From CALOCN01 sp942491735 (GTDB taxonomy: Bacteria; Eisenbacteria; RBG-16-71-46; JABDJR01): a DNA stretch of 64,000 nucleotides. The translations under genes and the position numbers were made by a program. The notes beneath the pieces are model-generated. The model was not told the DNA's origin. It was given only the letters and a program-made list of their open reading frames with translations, and made no database searches. This document shows positions 1-10,400 of the stretch, piece after piece (the stretch's first letter is position 1; each line of letters begins with the position of its first letter). The stretch lies in NCBI GenBank assembly GCA_942491735.1, contig CALOCN010000014.1, forward strand, positions 372,001 through 436,000, in the 5' to 3' direction.

Positions 1-2203
1 TGCCCTCGAAGTTGTCGGAGCCGAATCCAAGCAGGGCTCCCAGGGCGGTCTCGATGCGTTCAGCAACCTGCGGGTCGAACGACTTGTTGACATACAGCAC
101 GCAGTTGTTGGTCCCGGAAACGGGGTTGGAACCCTCCGCGGAAGAAGGAAGGCACTCCCATTCGTGATAGGTGCCCCCCGTCGTGTCCGGTTCGGTGAAC
201 CAGCTGGATCCGTTCAGATAGCGAGCCTTGTAGAAGAGGTTGATCCGGGTTCCCGGGGTGAAGAGGTCGTCGGGGAAGATGTCATTCAGGAGACGGGACG
301 GTTGGCCCAGAGGGTCGATGTCGGTCGGGTCCACATCCGTGTCGGTCCCGCTGAACAGGGGGTCTTCCTCGTGGAAGGCGGTCATCCAGATGGCGCTGAT
401 CTCTGTCCCGCCCTGCTGGGCGGTGTCCATGCGGGCCGAGTACCAGTCCTGGCCCCGGGAAGTGCCTTCGAACACGAACCCGGAAAGCCAGGTCGACACC
501 TCGGTCGAATCGATGGCGTAACCCGGATGGACCGCGAACTGGACGCGGACCTCGGCCCCTCCCTGTCCCCCTCGCACGATCAAGGTGTCGCCCAGGGATG
601 TGTTGACCTCCGGGGTTGTAGTCCCTTTGACGTCGTTGCAATCGATGCGGCCCGGGTAGTTGAAGCCAATGGTCCCGTTCTCCGGGAACGCATCCTGCGG
701 TAGATCGCGCGTCATGGTATGGAGGAGCGGTGCCCCGGTGGCTCCATAGACCCCCAGACGGACGTCGTCGATCCACGGCGTGGAGTTGGTCGTCCCCGTG
801 CAGTTGGCGAAGAAGCGGCAGTAGCTGATCACGCCCACCGCGACCCGGATCTGGGTCGCTTCGGGGGGCACGACGTGGGAGAAATCGACCTGGGCCGGGT
901 TGGAGCGGTCAAAGATCACCGGGAGGCCGCCGTAGTATCGAATGAATCCATCGGACTCGAACTGACCGGCAGCCAACTTGCCCGTGAGGGGGCAGATGAA
1001 CGGATACCACTGCACCTGGGTCTGGAGCAGTACGTAGTTGAGCAGGGGAAGGTTGAAGTACCCGGTGAACTCGAGCACCTTGCCGGGAATGGGAGCGAGG
1101 CCCGCGCCGTCCGGTCCCAGATCGATCCAGGGAGATGCGGCCAGGTTGTTCTGGAAGATCCCGTGACCGGGATCGGTGAGATCCTCGAACAGAAGGACGC
1201 TGTCCCCCAGGGCGCCGCAGGCCAGCACCGGCCCCAGGTTGGTGACCGCGTCCAAACGGGACCACTCGCCACCGAGGGCAGGGGGCGGGGTGGTCGGAGT
1301 CCATCCTCCGGCATCGGACTCGAAGTCGGTCGCGTAGGCGACCCCCCCGCCGTTGACCGCGACGTCGTCGACGGCCAGGGCCCCGCACGTCGTGGGGTAG
1401 ATCCCGTCCTGATCGTCATAGGCTCCGTCGCTTCGCACGCAGAACAGGAGTCGGTACGGTCCGGCCGTGCTACGCAGGGTCGATCCCGGGTGCAATCCGT
1501 GGGCCCGGCTTCCGGAGATCACGCCCGTACGCCGCTCGATCTCAACCTGATCATCCAGCCCGGTGGTGTCGACCAGGGCATAGGTGTAGTCGAATCCGGC
1601 CTCGGTGTCCTGGACGAAATCGTACGACCAGGCAACGGAGTCTCCGCTCCCGTCATAGAAGAAGGTCTGCTCCACACAGACGTACCATAGGCTGCCGTAT
1701 CCCTGGCCCTTGGCGTAGCAAAGAGAGTCCGCCTCACTGCGCAGCGCACCGGCCCACAGTGACCAGTTCCCACCCAGACCGGCCGGGCTGCCGACGCAGG
1801 GGGTGCCGTCCCAGGCCGCGGCCGTGCTGATCCTGCGAAACCATTGCGGCTCCCTCTGGTTCGCATTGAACCCCAGCCAGCCCTCCATGGAGGCGTGAAG
1901 CGACGGATCCTTGGATGGGTCCACATGCGGAGCGCCATGATCGAAGTGCGAGCCCACCCCGCTCTCGAAGGTCCAGATGGAGTCCTGGAGCGCCTCCCAT
2001 CGCATGGAGTCCGCGGCCCAGACCGTGCCGCCGAACCAGATCGTATCCTGGCCCGCGGTGGAGGATAGGCCGCTGCGGCCTCTGATGGTTTCCGTGGGAG
2101 AGACAAAGAGGAAGGCGTCATCCGGCCCGGATTCCACCGGTCGGGCATCCGCGTGGGGCGCGGACAGGAAGAGCACTAGGAGCGGCATGCCGAGGGTACG
2201 CAT
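1..2203 (-). CDS. large secreted protein, 3' end outside window
   Basis: An uninterrupted minus-strand frame of about 734 codons runs from the ATG at 2203 to the left edge, so the C terminus is missing. The N terminus (MRTLGMPLLVLFLSAPHADA) reads as a short signal peptide. The body is rich in Trp, Asp, Gly and aromatic residues. It contains jelly-roll or MAM-like stretches such as AYATDFESDAGGW and the repeated idea of a local date/value-type 'DDV' strand (ALAVDDVAVNGGG, WIDDVRLGVYG), a composition common in big extracellular proteins of FCB-type bacteria. I do not recognise a catalytic motif. A C-terminal sorting domain might lie beyond the window. It is divergent from the kynurenine operon, with 143 bp between the starts. 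High confidence that it is a real gene, low on its role. Confidence 0.8.
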   Translation of the reverse strand, partial: MRTLGMPLLVLFLSAPHADARPVESGPDDAFLFVSPTETIRGRSGLSSTAGQDTIWFGGTVWAADSMRWEALQDSIWTFESGVGSHFDHGAPHVDPSKDPSLHASMEGWLGFNANQREPQWFRRISTAAAWDGTPCVGSPAGLGGNWSLWAGALRSEADSLCYAKGQGYGSLWYVCVEQTFFYDGSGDSVAWSYDFVQDTEAGFDYTYALVDTTGLDDQVEIERRTGVISGSRAHGLHPGSTLRSTAGPYRLLFCVRSDGAYDDQDGIYPTTCGALAVDDVAVNGGGVAYATDFESDAGGWTPTTPPPALGGEWSRLDAVTNLGPVLACGALGDSVLLFEDLTDPGHGIFQNNLAASPWIDLGPDGAGLAPIPGKVLEFTGYFNLPLLNYVLLQTQVQWYPFICPLTGKLAAGQFESDGFIRYYGGLPVIFDRSNPAQVDFSHVVPPEATQIRVAVGVISYCRFFANCTGTTNSTPWIDDVRLGVYGATGAPLLHTMTRDLPQDAFPENGTIGFNYPGRIDCNDVKGTTTPEVNTSLGDTLIVRGGQGGAEVRVQFAVHPGYAIDSTEVSTWLSGFVFEGTSRGQDWYSARMDTAQQGGTEISAIWMTAFHEEDPLFSGTDTDVDPTDIDPLGQPSRLLNDIFPDDLFTPGTRINLFYKARYLNGSSWFTEPDTTGGTYHEWECLPSSAEGSNPVSGTNNCVLYVNKSFDPQVAERIETALGALLGFGSDNFEG

Positions 2204-2276
2204 CAAGCCTCCGAACCAGAGAGAGCGGCGCCTTGCTTTGGCCCGCAAGGCCGGTCGTTTCTACAGTCTAGTCAAC

Positions 2277-2316
2277 ATTCATGAATATGGCCCCTCGACG
2301 GTCCCCCCCGTATACT
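2277..2316 (+). promoter_or_regulatory. candidate promoter/operator of the kynurenine operon
   Basis: TATACT at 2311-2316 is a good -10 hexamer 30 bp before the first start codon of the operon. No good -35 lies 17 bp upstream. In its place is the perfect 10-bp palindrome ATTCATGAAT (2277-2286), placed where an activator or repressor would bind. Tryptophan-catabolic operons in other bacteria are often controlled by Lrp/AsnC-type regulators, but no regulator gene is next to this one, so the assignment is inference. Confidence 0.35.
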
Positions 2317-2346
2317 GTGCGGACCCTTTTTGTGCGGAGGCCCGTC

Positions 2347-2871
2347 ATGCCCATTTCTCCCCCACTGAACCTCAAGCGTTGGATCGAAGACAATCGTCAC
2401 TTTCTAACACCCCCCGTAGGCAACAAGCTGGTCTGGGAGGACACCGAGTTCACGGTCATGGTCGTGGGCGGACCCAACACCCGGAAGGACTACCACGTGG
2501 ATCCGGGCGAAGAATGGTTCTACCAGGTCGAAGGGGACATGGTGCTCAAGGTCATGGAGGACGGAGCGTCCCGGGACATCGCCATCCGGGAGGGAGAGAT
2601 GTTCCTGCTCCCTTCCAACGTGCCCCACTCGCCGCAGCGGTTCCCCGACACGGTGGGCATGGTGATCGAGCGCAAGCGACTGGAGGGAGAGTTGGATCAC
2701 CTGCGTTGGTACTGCGAGTCCTGCGGCGAGGTGCTCTACAACGAGTCCTTCCACTGCACGAACCTCGGCACCCAGCTTGCCCCGGTTATCGAACGGTTCC
2801 ACGCCGACGAGGCGCTACGCACCTGCAAGTCCTGTGGCGCGGTCATGGCCGTGCCCGGCGCACCTTCATGA
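2347..2871 (+). CDS. nbaC: 3-hydroxyanthranilate 3,4-dioxygenase
   Basis: This 174-aa cupin dioxygenase opens the ring of 3-hydroxyanthranilate to 2-amino-3-carboxymuconate semialdehyde (ACMS). The Fe(II) ligands are visible in DYHVDPGEEWF (His, Glu) and in NVPHSPQR (His). The substrate-binding Arg (NTRKDYH), the second Arg (HSPQR) and the Glu in MVIERKR are also present. The C-terminal part carries CESC and CKSC pairs, the rubredoxin-like second iron site typical of bacterial and fungal HAO. The ATG at 2347 has GGAGG six bases upstream. An in-frame ATG at 2281 lies upstream of the candidate -10 and is rejected. It is the first gene of the operon, and its stop overlaps the next start as ATGA. 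Confidence 0.95.
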   Translation: MPISPPLNLKRWIEDNRHFLTPPVGNKLVWEDTEFTVMVVGGPNTRKDYHVDPGEEWFYQVEGDMVLKVMEDGASRDIAIREGEMFLLPSNVPHSPQRFPDTVGMVIERKRLEGELDHLRWYCESCGEVLYNESFHCTNLGTQLAPVIERFHADEALRTCKSCGAVMAVPGAPS

Positions 2872-3881
2872 AGATCGACGTCCATACGCACATTCTTCCC
2901 GAAACCTGGCCGGACCTGCGGGAGCGCTACGGGTATACCGGGTTCATCCGTCTGGAGCGGGTCGATGCCTGTACCGCCCGCATGATGTCGGACACCGGGC
3001 GTTTCTTTCGCAATGTGGACGCCAACTGCTGGGACCCGGCAGTGCGCATCGAGGAAATGGACGCGTCGGGCATCCAGACCCAGGTGCTTTCCACCGTGCC
3101 GGTGATGTTCAGCTACTGGGCGCGTCCCCAGGACACCCTGGATCTGTCCCGGTTTCTCAACGATCACATCGCGGACATCCAACGCACGCATCCCACCCGG
3201 TTCGCCGGTCTGGGCACGGTGCCCATGCAGTCCCCGGAGTTGGCCGTCACCGAACTCACGCGTTGTGTGCGCGAGCTGGGACTCTCCGGGATCCAGATCG
3301 GGAGCCACATCGGCGAGTGGAACCTGGACCAGGCGGAGCTGTTCCCGGTGTTCGAGGCGGCCCAGGAACTGGGGGCGGCGGTGTTCGTGCATCCCTGGGA
3401 CATGATGGGCTCCACGTCCATGCCCAAGTACTGGCTTCCCTGGCTGGTCGGCATGCCGGCGGAGACGGCGCGGGCCATGTGCTCGGCGATCTTCGGCGGC
3501 GTGCTGGAACGGTTGCCCCGGCTGCGCATGCTCTTTGCCCACGGGGGAGGTTCGTTCCCGTTCACCCTGGGACGCATCGAGCATGGCTTCAACGTGCGGC
3601 CGGATCTGTGCGCCGCCGACAACGACCGGAACCCCCGCGAGTACCTGGACCGGCTCTACGTGGATTCGTTGGTGCACGACGCGGCGGCGTTCCGGTACCT
3701 GTTGGAACTCCTGGGGCCGGAGCGGATTGCGTTGGGTTCCGACTACCCGTTTCCCCTGGGGGAGATCCCGGCCGGGACCCTGATCGACTCCCTGGAGCTG
3801 TCGCCGGCGGTCGGCGAACGCCTGCTTTCCGGAACCGCCCTGGAGTTCCTGGGACTCCCCGCGGATCGGTTTGCCCCATGA
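2868..3881 (+). CDS. nbaD: 2-amino-3-carboxymuconate-6-semialdehyde decarboxylase (ACMSD)
   Basis: This 337-aa amidohydrolase-fold decarboxylase converts ACMS to 2-aminomuconate semialdehyde and so diverts carbon away from quinolinate and NAD. The metal site is intact: HxH at the N terminus (MKIDVHTHILP), His in VFVHPWDMMG, His in LFAHGGGSFPF and Asp in LGSDYPFPLGE. The start overlaps the stop of the dioxygenase gene (ATGA at 2868-2871), and its own stop overlaps the kynU start in the same way (3878-3881). This indicates translational coupling. Having ACMSD in the operon means the pathway is built for catabolism rather than NAD synthesis. Confidence 0.95.
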   Translation: MKIDVHTHILPETWPDLRERYGYTGFIRLERVDACTARMMSDTGRFFRNVDANCWDPAVRIEEMDASGIQTQVLSTVPVMFSYWARPQDTLDLSRFLNDHIADIQRTHPTRFAGLGTVPMQSPELAVTELTRCVRELGLSGIQIGSHIGEWNLDQAELFPVFEAAQELGAAVFVHPWDMMGSTSMPKYWLPWLVGMPAETARAMCSAIFGGVLERLPRLRMLFAHGGGSFPFTLGRIEHGFNVRPDLCAADNDRNPREYLDRLYVDSLVHDAAAFRYLLELLGPERIALGSDYPFPLGEIPAGTLIDSLELSPAVGERLLSGTALEFLGLPADRFAP

Positions 3882-5161
3882 ACAACGGGGAAGCAGCCCT
3901 GACCCTGGATGCGGCGCGCGCCCTGGATGGCACCGACCCGCTGCGGCAATTCCGGGACGAGTTCCTCTTCCCGGCCGGCCCCGACGGCAAGCCGGTCCGG
4001 TACTTCTGCGGCAACTCCCTGGGGCTGCAACCGCGCGGCGTGCGCGCCGCGGTGGAGCAGGAACTGGACGACTGGGCAACGCACGGGGTGGAAGGGCACT
4101 TCCAGGCCAAGCACCCCTGGTATCGCTACCACGAGGCGTTTCGCGCTCCCCTCTCGCGTCTGGTGGGGGCCGGCGAACACGAGGTGGTGCTCATGAACAG
4201 CCTCACCACCAACCTGCACCTTCTCTGGATCTCCTTCTACCGTCCCACCCAACAACGGTACAGGATCGTCATGGAGCACCCGGTGTTCCCTTCGGATCTT
4301 TACGCCGCGCAGACCCAGATCCGCTACCACGGATTCGATCCCAAGGATGCGTTGATCCAGGTGGGGCCGCGCGACGGGGAGTCCCTGGTACGGGAAGAAG
4401 ACCTGATCGAGGTCCTGGAGCGCGAAGGAGACTCGGTCGCCCTGCTCTGGATGGCGGGGGTGAGCTTCTACACCGGACAGCGCTTTCCCATGGCGCGGCT
4501 GACCGAGGCCGCCCATGAGGTGGGTGCCTACGCCGGGTTCGATCTGGCCCACGCCGCGGGCAATGTTCCCCTGCGGTTGCATGACGACGAGGTCGACTTC
4601 GCGGTGTGGTGTTCCTACAAGTATCTCAACGGCGGTCCCGGAGCCATGGGGGGCGCGTTCGTGCACGAGCGTCATGCCACCGACACGCGGCTACCCCGTT
4701 TCGGCGGCTGGTGGGGCAACGACCCCGACACCCGTTTCCGCATGCATCTGGAATCCACCTTCCAGCCGGTCCCCACCGCCGATGCCTGGCAGTTGAGTAA
4801 CCCGTCGATTTTATCCATGGCTCCGGTTCGGGCGTCCCTGGAATTGTTCGACCGGGCCGGGGTGGAGAACCTTCGGACGAAGTCCGTGCAGTTGACCGGA
4901 TACCTGGAACGGTTGCTGCGGGCACGCTGCGCGGACCGGGTGGAGATCGTGACGCCTTCCGAGCCCGAGGCGCGAGGATGCCAACTCTCCCTGCGGTTCC
5001 CCCAGGGAGCGGGGCATGTGCAGGCGGAGCTCCAGTCCCGCGGGATCATCTGCGACTACCGCAAACCGGACATGCTGCGGGCCGCTCCGGTTCCGCTCTA
5101 CAACGCGTTCGAGGATGTGTGGCATCTGGTCGACGGCATTGTCCAGGCCGGGGAGGGCTGA
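3878..5161 (+). CDS. kynU: kynureninase
   Basis: This 427-aa PLP enzyme (fold-type I) cleaves kynurenine or 3-hydroxykynurenine to (3-hydroxy)anthranilate plus alanine. Visible family features are FCGNSLGLQPRG near residue 50, the PLP-phosphate and ring region around MNSLTTNLHLL, the Asp pair in GFDLAHAAGN, and the PLP lysine in CSYKYLNGGPGAMGG. The length is normal for the family. The start ATG overlaps the ACMSD stop by four bases, and kmo begins one base after its stop. Confidence 0.96.
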   Translation: MNNGEAALTLDAARALDGTDPLRQFRDEFLFPAGPDGKPVRYFCGNSLGLQPRGVRAAVEQELDDWATHGVEGHFQAKHPWYRYHEAFRAPLSRLVGAGEHEVVLMNSLTTNLHLLWISFYRPTQQRYRIVMEHPVFPSDLYAAQTQIRYHGFDPKDALIQVGPRDGESLVREEDLIEVLEREGDSVALLWMAGVSFYTGQRFPMARLTEAAHEVGAYAGFDLAHAAGNVPLRLHDDEVDFAVWCSYKYLNGGPGAMGGAFVHERHATDTRLPRFGGWWGNDPDTRFRMHLESTFQPVPTADAWQLSNPSILSMAPVRASLELFDRAGVENLRTKSVQLTGYLERLLRARCADRVEIVTPSEPEARGCQLSLRFPQGAGHVQAELQSRGIICDYRKPDMLRAAPVPLYNAFEDVWHLVDGIVQAGEG

Positions 5162-5162
5162 A

Positions 5163-6506
5163 ATGGCCGACTTCACCATCTTTGGGGCCGGGTTGGCCGG
5201 TCCCCTGATAGCCACCCGTCTGGGTCAGGCCGGACACGCGGTCGATCTGGTGGAGATGCGCGCCGACCCCCGCGCGGTGGGGAGCGTGGGCGGGCGATCC
5301 ATCAACCTCGCCCTCTCCACCCGGGGCACCCACGCCCTGGCCCAGGCCGGGGTGCTGGAGCGCGTGCACGAGCAGACCATCCCCATGAAGGGGCGGATGA
5401 TGCACTCGGTCGAGGGCCAGTTGACCTTCCAGCCCTACGGCACCCGTGAGGACCAGGTGCTCTATTCGGTTTCCCGGGGGGGGCTCAACTGTCTGCTGCT
5501 GGACGCGGCCGAGGCCTGCCCCTCGGTCAACCTGCGCTTCGAGACCAAGTGCGAGGACCTGGACCTCGAGGCGCGCACCGCTACCCTGATCCACCCCGGC
5601 ACCGGCGAGGTGGAGACGGTGTCCACCGGCTCGGTCATCGGTGCGGACGGCGCCTTCTCGCGGGTCCGCGCCGCGATGGCCCGCCGACAGCGATTCGACT
5701 ACTCGCAGTCGTACCTGGAGTACGGGTACAAGGAACTCAGCATGCCGGCGCGCCCCGGGGGAGGCTATGCCCTGGAGACGAACGCGCTCCACATCTGGCC
5801 CCGGCGTTCGTTCATGATGATCGCCCTGCCCAACAAGGACGAGACCTTCACCGTGACCCTGTTCCTCCCCTACGAAGGGGACCACGGCTTTGCCGCGATC
5901 GAGAGCGATGCGGACATCACCCGCTTCTTCGAGCGTCAGTTCCCGGATGCGCTTCCTCTCTTTCCCGACCTCACCGAGGAGTATCGGGCCAACCCGGTGG
6001 GCTCCCTGGTCACGGTGCGCTGCGCGCCCTGGTGGGTCGATGACCGCGCCGTGCTGATCGGGGACGCCTGTCATGCCGTGGTGCCGTTCTACGGACAGGG
6101 CATGAACGCCGCCTTCGAGGACTGCACCCTGCTTGCCGAAGCACTGGACCGCAATCCCGGGGATCGCACCCGGGCCTTCCGCAACTACAGCGAGGGGCGC
6201 AAGCCGGATGCCGATGCGTTGGCCGATCTGGCCCTGGCCAACTTCGTGGAGATGCGGGATCACACCGCCTCCGCCACCTTCCTGGCCCGGCGCCGGCTGG
6301 GGCACGTGCTCCACCGGCTGTTTCCCTCCTGGTTCATTCCGCTCTACACCATGATCAGCTTCACCCGCACTCCCTACGCCGCGGCGCGGGAGCGGGCCCG
6401 GACCCAGGACCGTGTCGTCCTGTGGTTGGGCGTGGCCCTGTTGATCGTTCTTGTCCTCCTGCTGCGCGCCCTGCTGTTCGGCGCACCGGAAACGGGGAGT
6501 ATCTGA
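5163..6506 (+). CDS. kmo: kynurenine 3-monooxygenase
   Basis: This 447-aa class A FAD monooxygenase hydroxylates kynurenine to 3-hydroxykynurenine with NADPH and O2. The FAD dinucleotide-binding loop is at the N terminus (FTIFGAGLAGPLIATRL), the GDACHAVVPFYGQGMN motif contacts FAD, and the RSINLALSTRG segment is family-typical. The C terminus has a hydrophobic segment (about residues 420-440, VVLWLGVALLIVLVLLLRAL) that looks like a membrane anchor, as in eukaryotic KMO. The ATG at 5163 follows the kynU stop by one base, and its own stop overlaps the tdo start (TGATG). Confidence 0.95.
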   Translation: MADFTIFGAGLAGPLIATRLGQAGHAVDLVEMRADPRAVGSVGGRSINLALSTRGTHALAQAGVLERVHEQTIPMKGRMMHSVEGQLTFQPYGTREDQVLYSVSRGGLNCLLLDAAEACPSVNLRFETKCEDLDLEARTATLIHPGTGEVETVSTGSVIGADGAFSRVRAAMARRQRFDYSQSYLEYGYKELSMPARPGGGYALETNALHIWPRRSFMMIALPNKDETFTVTLFLPYEGDHGFAAIESDADITRFFERQFPDALPLFPDLTEEYRANPVGSLVTVRCAPWWVDDRAVLIGDACHAVVPFYGQGMNAAFEDCTLLAEALDRNPGDRTRAFRNYSEGRKPDADALADLALANFVEMRDHTASATFLARRRLGHVLHRLFPSWFIPLYTMISFTRTPYAAARERARTQDRVVLWLGVALLIVLVLLLRALLFGAPETGSI

Positions 6507-7291
6507 TGTCCCAGCTGACCTACGAGTCCTATCTGGATCTGCCGAAACTGCTCGACCTGCAACGGCCGCGTTCGGAGCCCCCCGAGCATGACGAGATGCT
6601 CTTCATCATCATTCACCAGGCCTATGAACTCTGGTTCAAGCTGATGCTGCACGAGTTCTCGAAGATCAAGAGGGACTTCAGCGGCAACGACGTCTACAGC
6701 GCGATGCACACCTTCAAGCGGTGCCGCACCATCATGAAGACCCTGGTGGAGCAGCTCGACGTGATCGAGACCATGACCCCCATGTCGTTCCAGAGCTTCC
6801 GGGAGCGGCTGGACACCGCTTCCGGGTTCCAGTCGGTCCAGTTCCGCGAGGTCGAGTTCGAGTTGGGGTACCGGCGTCCCGAGATGCTCAAGTACCACCC
6901 GGAAGGATCCCCGGCCCGCGCGCTCCTGGAGCGCCGCCTTTCCGAGCGCTCCCTCATTGACCATCTGTATGACCTGCTGGGCCAGAACGGCGTGTCGGTG
7001 CCGCGGGAGTTGCTGGAGCGGGACGTGCGCGAGTCCAATGTCCCCAACGAGACGGTCCAGGATGGGCTGTTCGAGCTCTACCACCGGGAACCGTCGGTGG
7101 CGAACCTGTTGGAGCTGATGACCGACTTCGACGAAGGATTCCAGGAGTGGCGCTACCGGCACGTCATGCTGGTCATGCGCACCATCGGCGAAAAGCATGG
7201 GACGGGGGGCTCGTTGGGGGTGGAGTTCCTCAAGCGATCGTTGTTCCAACCGGTCTTTGCCGACCTGTGGGCGATTCGCCACCGGTTCTAG
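6506..7291 (+). CDS. kynA: tryptophan 2,3-dioxygenase
   Basis: This 261-aa heme dioxygenase opens tryptophan to N-formylkynurenine, the first step of the pathway. The family signature HDEMLFIIIHQAYELWFKLM is near residue 30. The proximal heme His lies in RYRHVMLVMRTIG, followed by the conserved GTGGSLGVEFLK. It is shorter than the classic 280-300 aa enzymes, mainly at the N terminus. It is the last gene of the operon and overlaps the kmo stop by one base. Kynurenine formamidase, needed between this enzyme and KMO, is not found in the window. Confidence 0.95.
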   Translation: MSQLTYESYLDLPKLLDLQRPRSEPPEHDEMLFIIIHQAYELWFKLMLHEFSKIKRDFSGNDVYSAMHTFKRCRTIMKTLVEQLDVIETMTPMSFQSFRERLDTASGFQSVQFREVEFELGYRRPEMLKYHPEGSPARALLERRLSERSLIDHLYDLLGQNGVSVPRELLERDVRESNVPNETVQDGLFELYHREPSVANLLELMTDFDEGFQEWRYRHVMLVMRTIGEKHGTGGSLGVEFLKRSLFQPVFADLWAIRHRF

Positions 7292-7429
7292 CGTCCCGGA
7301 GAGGCTCGCTTTGCACCTCTCATTCCCCTGAAAGACAACGCCTTACGACTTTGGTGAGCCCGTCTGCCCCCGATTTGCGGCTTTACCCCTGAAGCGCCTA
7401 CCGATTGCTACCGCCTCAGGGGGAAGTCC

Positions 7430-10400
7430 ATGTCTCAACGTGCACGCGCGATTCTGCTCCCGTTGTTGGTCATCTGCAGTCTCATCCCCGGAGGGCGGGC
7501 CTGGGCCCAGACCCATGAGTGGCAACCGCCGGGTGGAGGATCCTGGAATACCGCCGGGAACTGGTTTCCCGCCGCCGTTCCCAGCGCGGCCGGCGACACG
7601 GTTCTCGTCGATTCCACCGGCGCCGGTGAGATCTTCATGGATCTGAACCCGACCGTGGACGCGGTGACCCTTCTCAACCCGCTCAACATCCTCAACGTCA
7701 GCGGTCGCACCCTGACTCTGTTGCAACCGGGCGGTCTGTTCACAGCGGGGCGGATTCGCACCACCTCCAATGCGAACCTGTTCGGGAATCTCCAGTTCGA
7801 CACGGGATCGGAGATGGACATCGATGCCGGGGCGACCCTGAGCCTCTCCGGCCCGCTCGTGGTCAACGACGGAACCATTCATGTCAACGTCAACGGAAGT
7901 GCGGTCAACGCCACGCTCCGGGCCAACGACCCGGTCGTGTTCTCGGGAACCGGCGAGATCGTTCTCATGACCAACGGCGCTGGGGACCTGTTGGACGCAT
8001 CGCTGACCGGACTGGCCGGCGCGGATACGGTGACCAACGGCCCGTCCCATACCATCCGGGGAGACGGCACTGTCTCGGTGAACCTGGTCAACCAGGGAAC
8101 CGTGCTTGGCGATGCCCCCGGCCTGGTGCTGCAGGTGAACGGCGTGGCCAAGATCAACGAGGGCAGCATGCGGGCGGAGAACGGAGGAACGCTCCAGCTG
8201 GCATCCGTGGTGGTGACCCAAACCGCATCCGGCGAGCTGTACGCTGATGGGGGCGATGTGGACTTGAGCTCGGCCACGGTGTCGGGCGGAACGCTACGAA
8301 GCAGTGGCGTCAATGCGGTACGGCACGTGGCGGGCACCACCACGCTCGCCAACCTGACCAACGAAGGTGAGTACCACATTCTCCCTGGCATGGTTACCCA
8401 GACCCTCGGGGGAACCCTGGTCAACCAGGGTTCGATCCGGATCAACCCTACGGGAGGATCGGGCAACTCGGTGTTTCGAGCCAATGACCCGCTCCTGCTG
8501 ACCGGAACCGGTGACCTGTTTCTCTCCACAGGCGGATTGGATGGGTACGACGCTCAGCTGACCAGCCTGTCTTCGGCGGACACCCTGACCCAGGATGCGG
8601 GACACACGATTCGGGGTGAAGGGGTCCTGTCCGCCAACCTGACCAACCATGGCCTGGTGTCGGCGGACGTTTCCGGCCGGGGGCTGTACCTCACCTCGCA
8701 ACCCAAGCGCAATCACGCCACTCTGGAGGCGACGGCAGACGGGATCCTGCACCTGAGCACGGTGGTGACTCAGGTGGGATCCGGGGAGATTTCCGCCAAC
8801 GGGGGCACGGTGCAACTCGCCACGGCCACGGTGTCGGGAGGGATGCTAAGCAGCGTGTCCCCGCACACGGTGGACCACGTGTCGGGGACGGTGACCCTGG
8901 ACAACGTGACGAACGAAGGGGAGTACCGGATCCTGTCCGGCCTGGTCACTCAGCTACTGGGGGGGGTCGTCACCAACAACGGCACGATCCGGGTCAATCC
9001 CACGATGGGAACGGGCAACTCGGTGCTCCGGGCCAACGATCCCGTCCTGCTGACCGGGAACGGAGATGTGGTTCTCACGACCAGTGGGGCGGATGGGAAC
9101 GACGCACAGCTGACCAGCTTGTCCTCCGTGGACACCTTGACCCAGGACGGTGGGCATACCATCCGAGGCGAGGGGGTGTTGTATGCCAACCTGATCAACC
9201 ACGGTTTGGTGTCGGCGGACGTCTCCGGCCGGGCTCTCTATGTCGCGTCCCAGCCCAAGCGCAACCACGCCACCCTGGAGGCGACGGGAGACGGGATTCT
9301 GCACCTGAGCACGGTGGTGACCCAGGTTGGGGGGGGAGAGGTTTTCGCCAACGGGGGCACGGTGCAGCTTGCCACGGCCACGGTGTCGGGAGGGACGCTG
9401 CGCAGCCTGTCTCCGTACACGGTGGACCACGTGTCGGGGACGGCGACCCTGGACAACGTGACGAACGAAGGGGAGTACCGGATCCTGCCCGGTATGACCA
9501 CCCAGGTACTTGGAGGTGCACTGACCAACAACGGAACCATCCGGATCAACCCAACCGGCGGATCGGGCAACTCCACGTTTCGAGCCAACGATCCAGTCCT
9601 GTTGAGCGGGAGTGGTGAGTTCGTCCTCGCCACAAGCGGAGTCGACGGGAACGACGCCCAGCTGACCAGCCTCGCCTCGGTGGATACGGTCACCCAGAGT
9701 GCGAATCACACCATTCGCGGGGAAGGTGTCCTGTACGCCACCCTCGTCAACGATGGCACCATGCTCGCCGATGTCGTGAACCGGACGCTGTGGGCCTCCT
9801 CCAACCCCAAGGTCAACCGGAACACCATGCGGGCGGAACTCGGCGGCCTGCTCCAGGCCACGACAACCGTTCTCAACACGGGGGCGGTCAGCGCAACCGA
9901 CTCCGCCCAGGTCCTCATCACCTCCGGAGCCTTCGACAACGACGGCGTGGTCGGGGCGGACGGGGGGACGGTGCACGTCTCCTCGACCCTGTACGACAAC
10001 CATGACGGGATCAGCGAGTCCCGCAACGGAGGCCTCTTCCGCGCATCCACCCTGAACCAGCACTACGGCGCCAACACGCTGACCGGTGGGCGCTGGGAGA
10101 TCTTCGCCGGGAGTGTCATGCGGCTGATCGGAGCCGACATCGTGGAGAACCGGGCGTCGATCCTCTTCGATGGCGTGGGGTCCGAACTCTACCGGGACGA
10201 TGCCGCCGCGGAGGCCCTGGCCGGGTTCGTCCTGAACCATGGCTCCTTCACCGTGCAGAACGGCCGGGATTACGTTCTGGCGAGTGGTTTCGAGAATCGG
10301 GGCGCGGTCACCTCGGGACCGGGAAGCATCCTCACCGCCACCGGGGACTACCTCCAGACCAACGGAACCACCACCGTCCAGGGGACCCTGACCGCGACCT

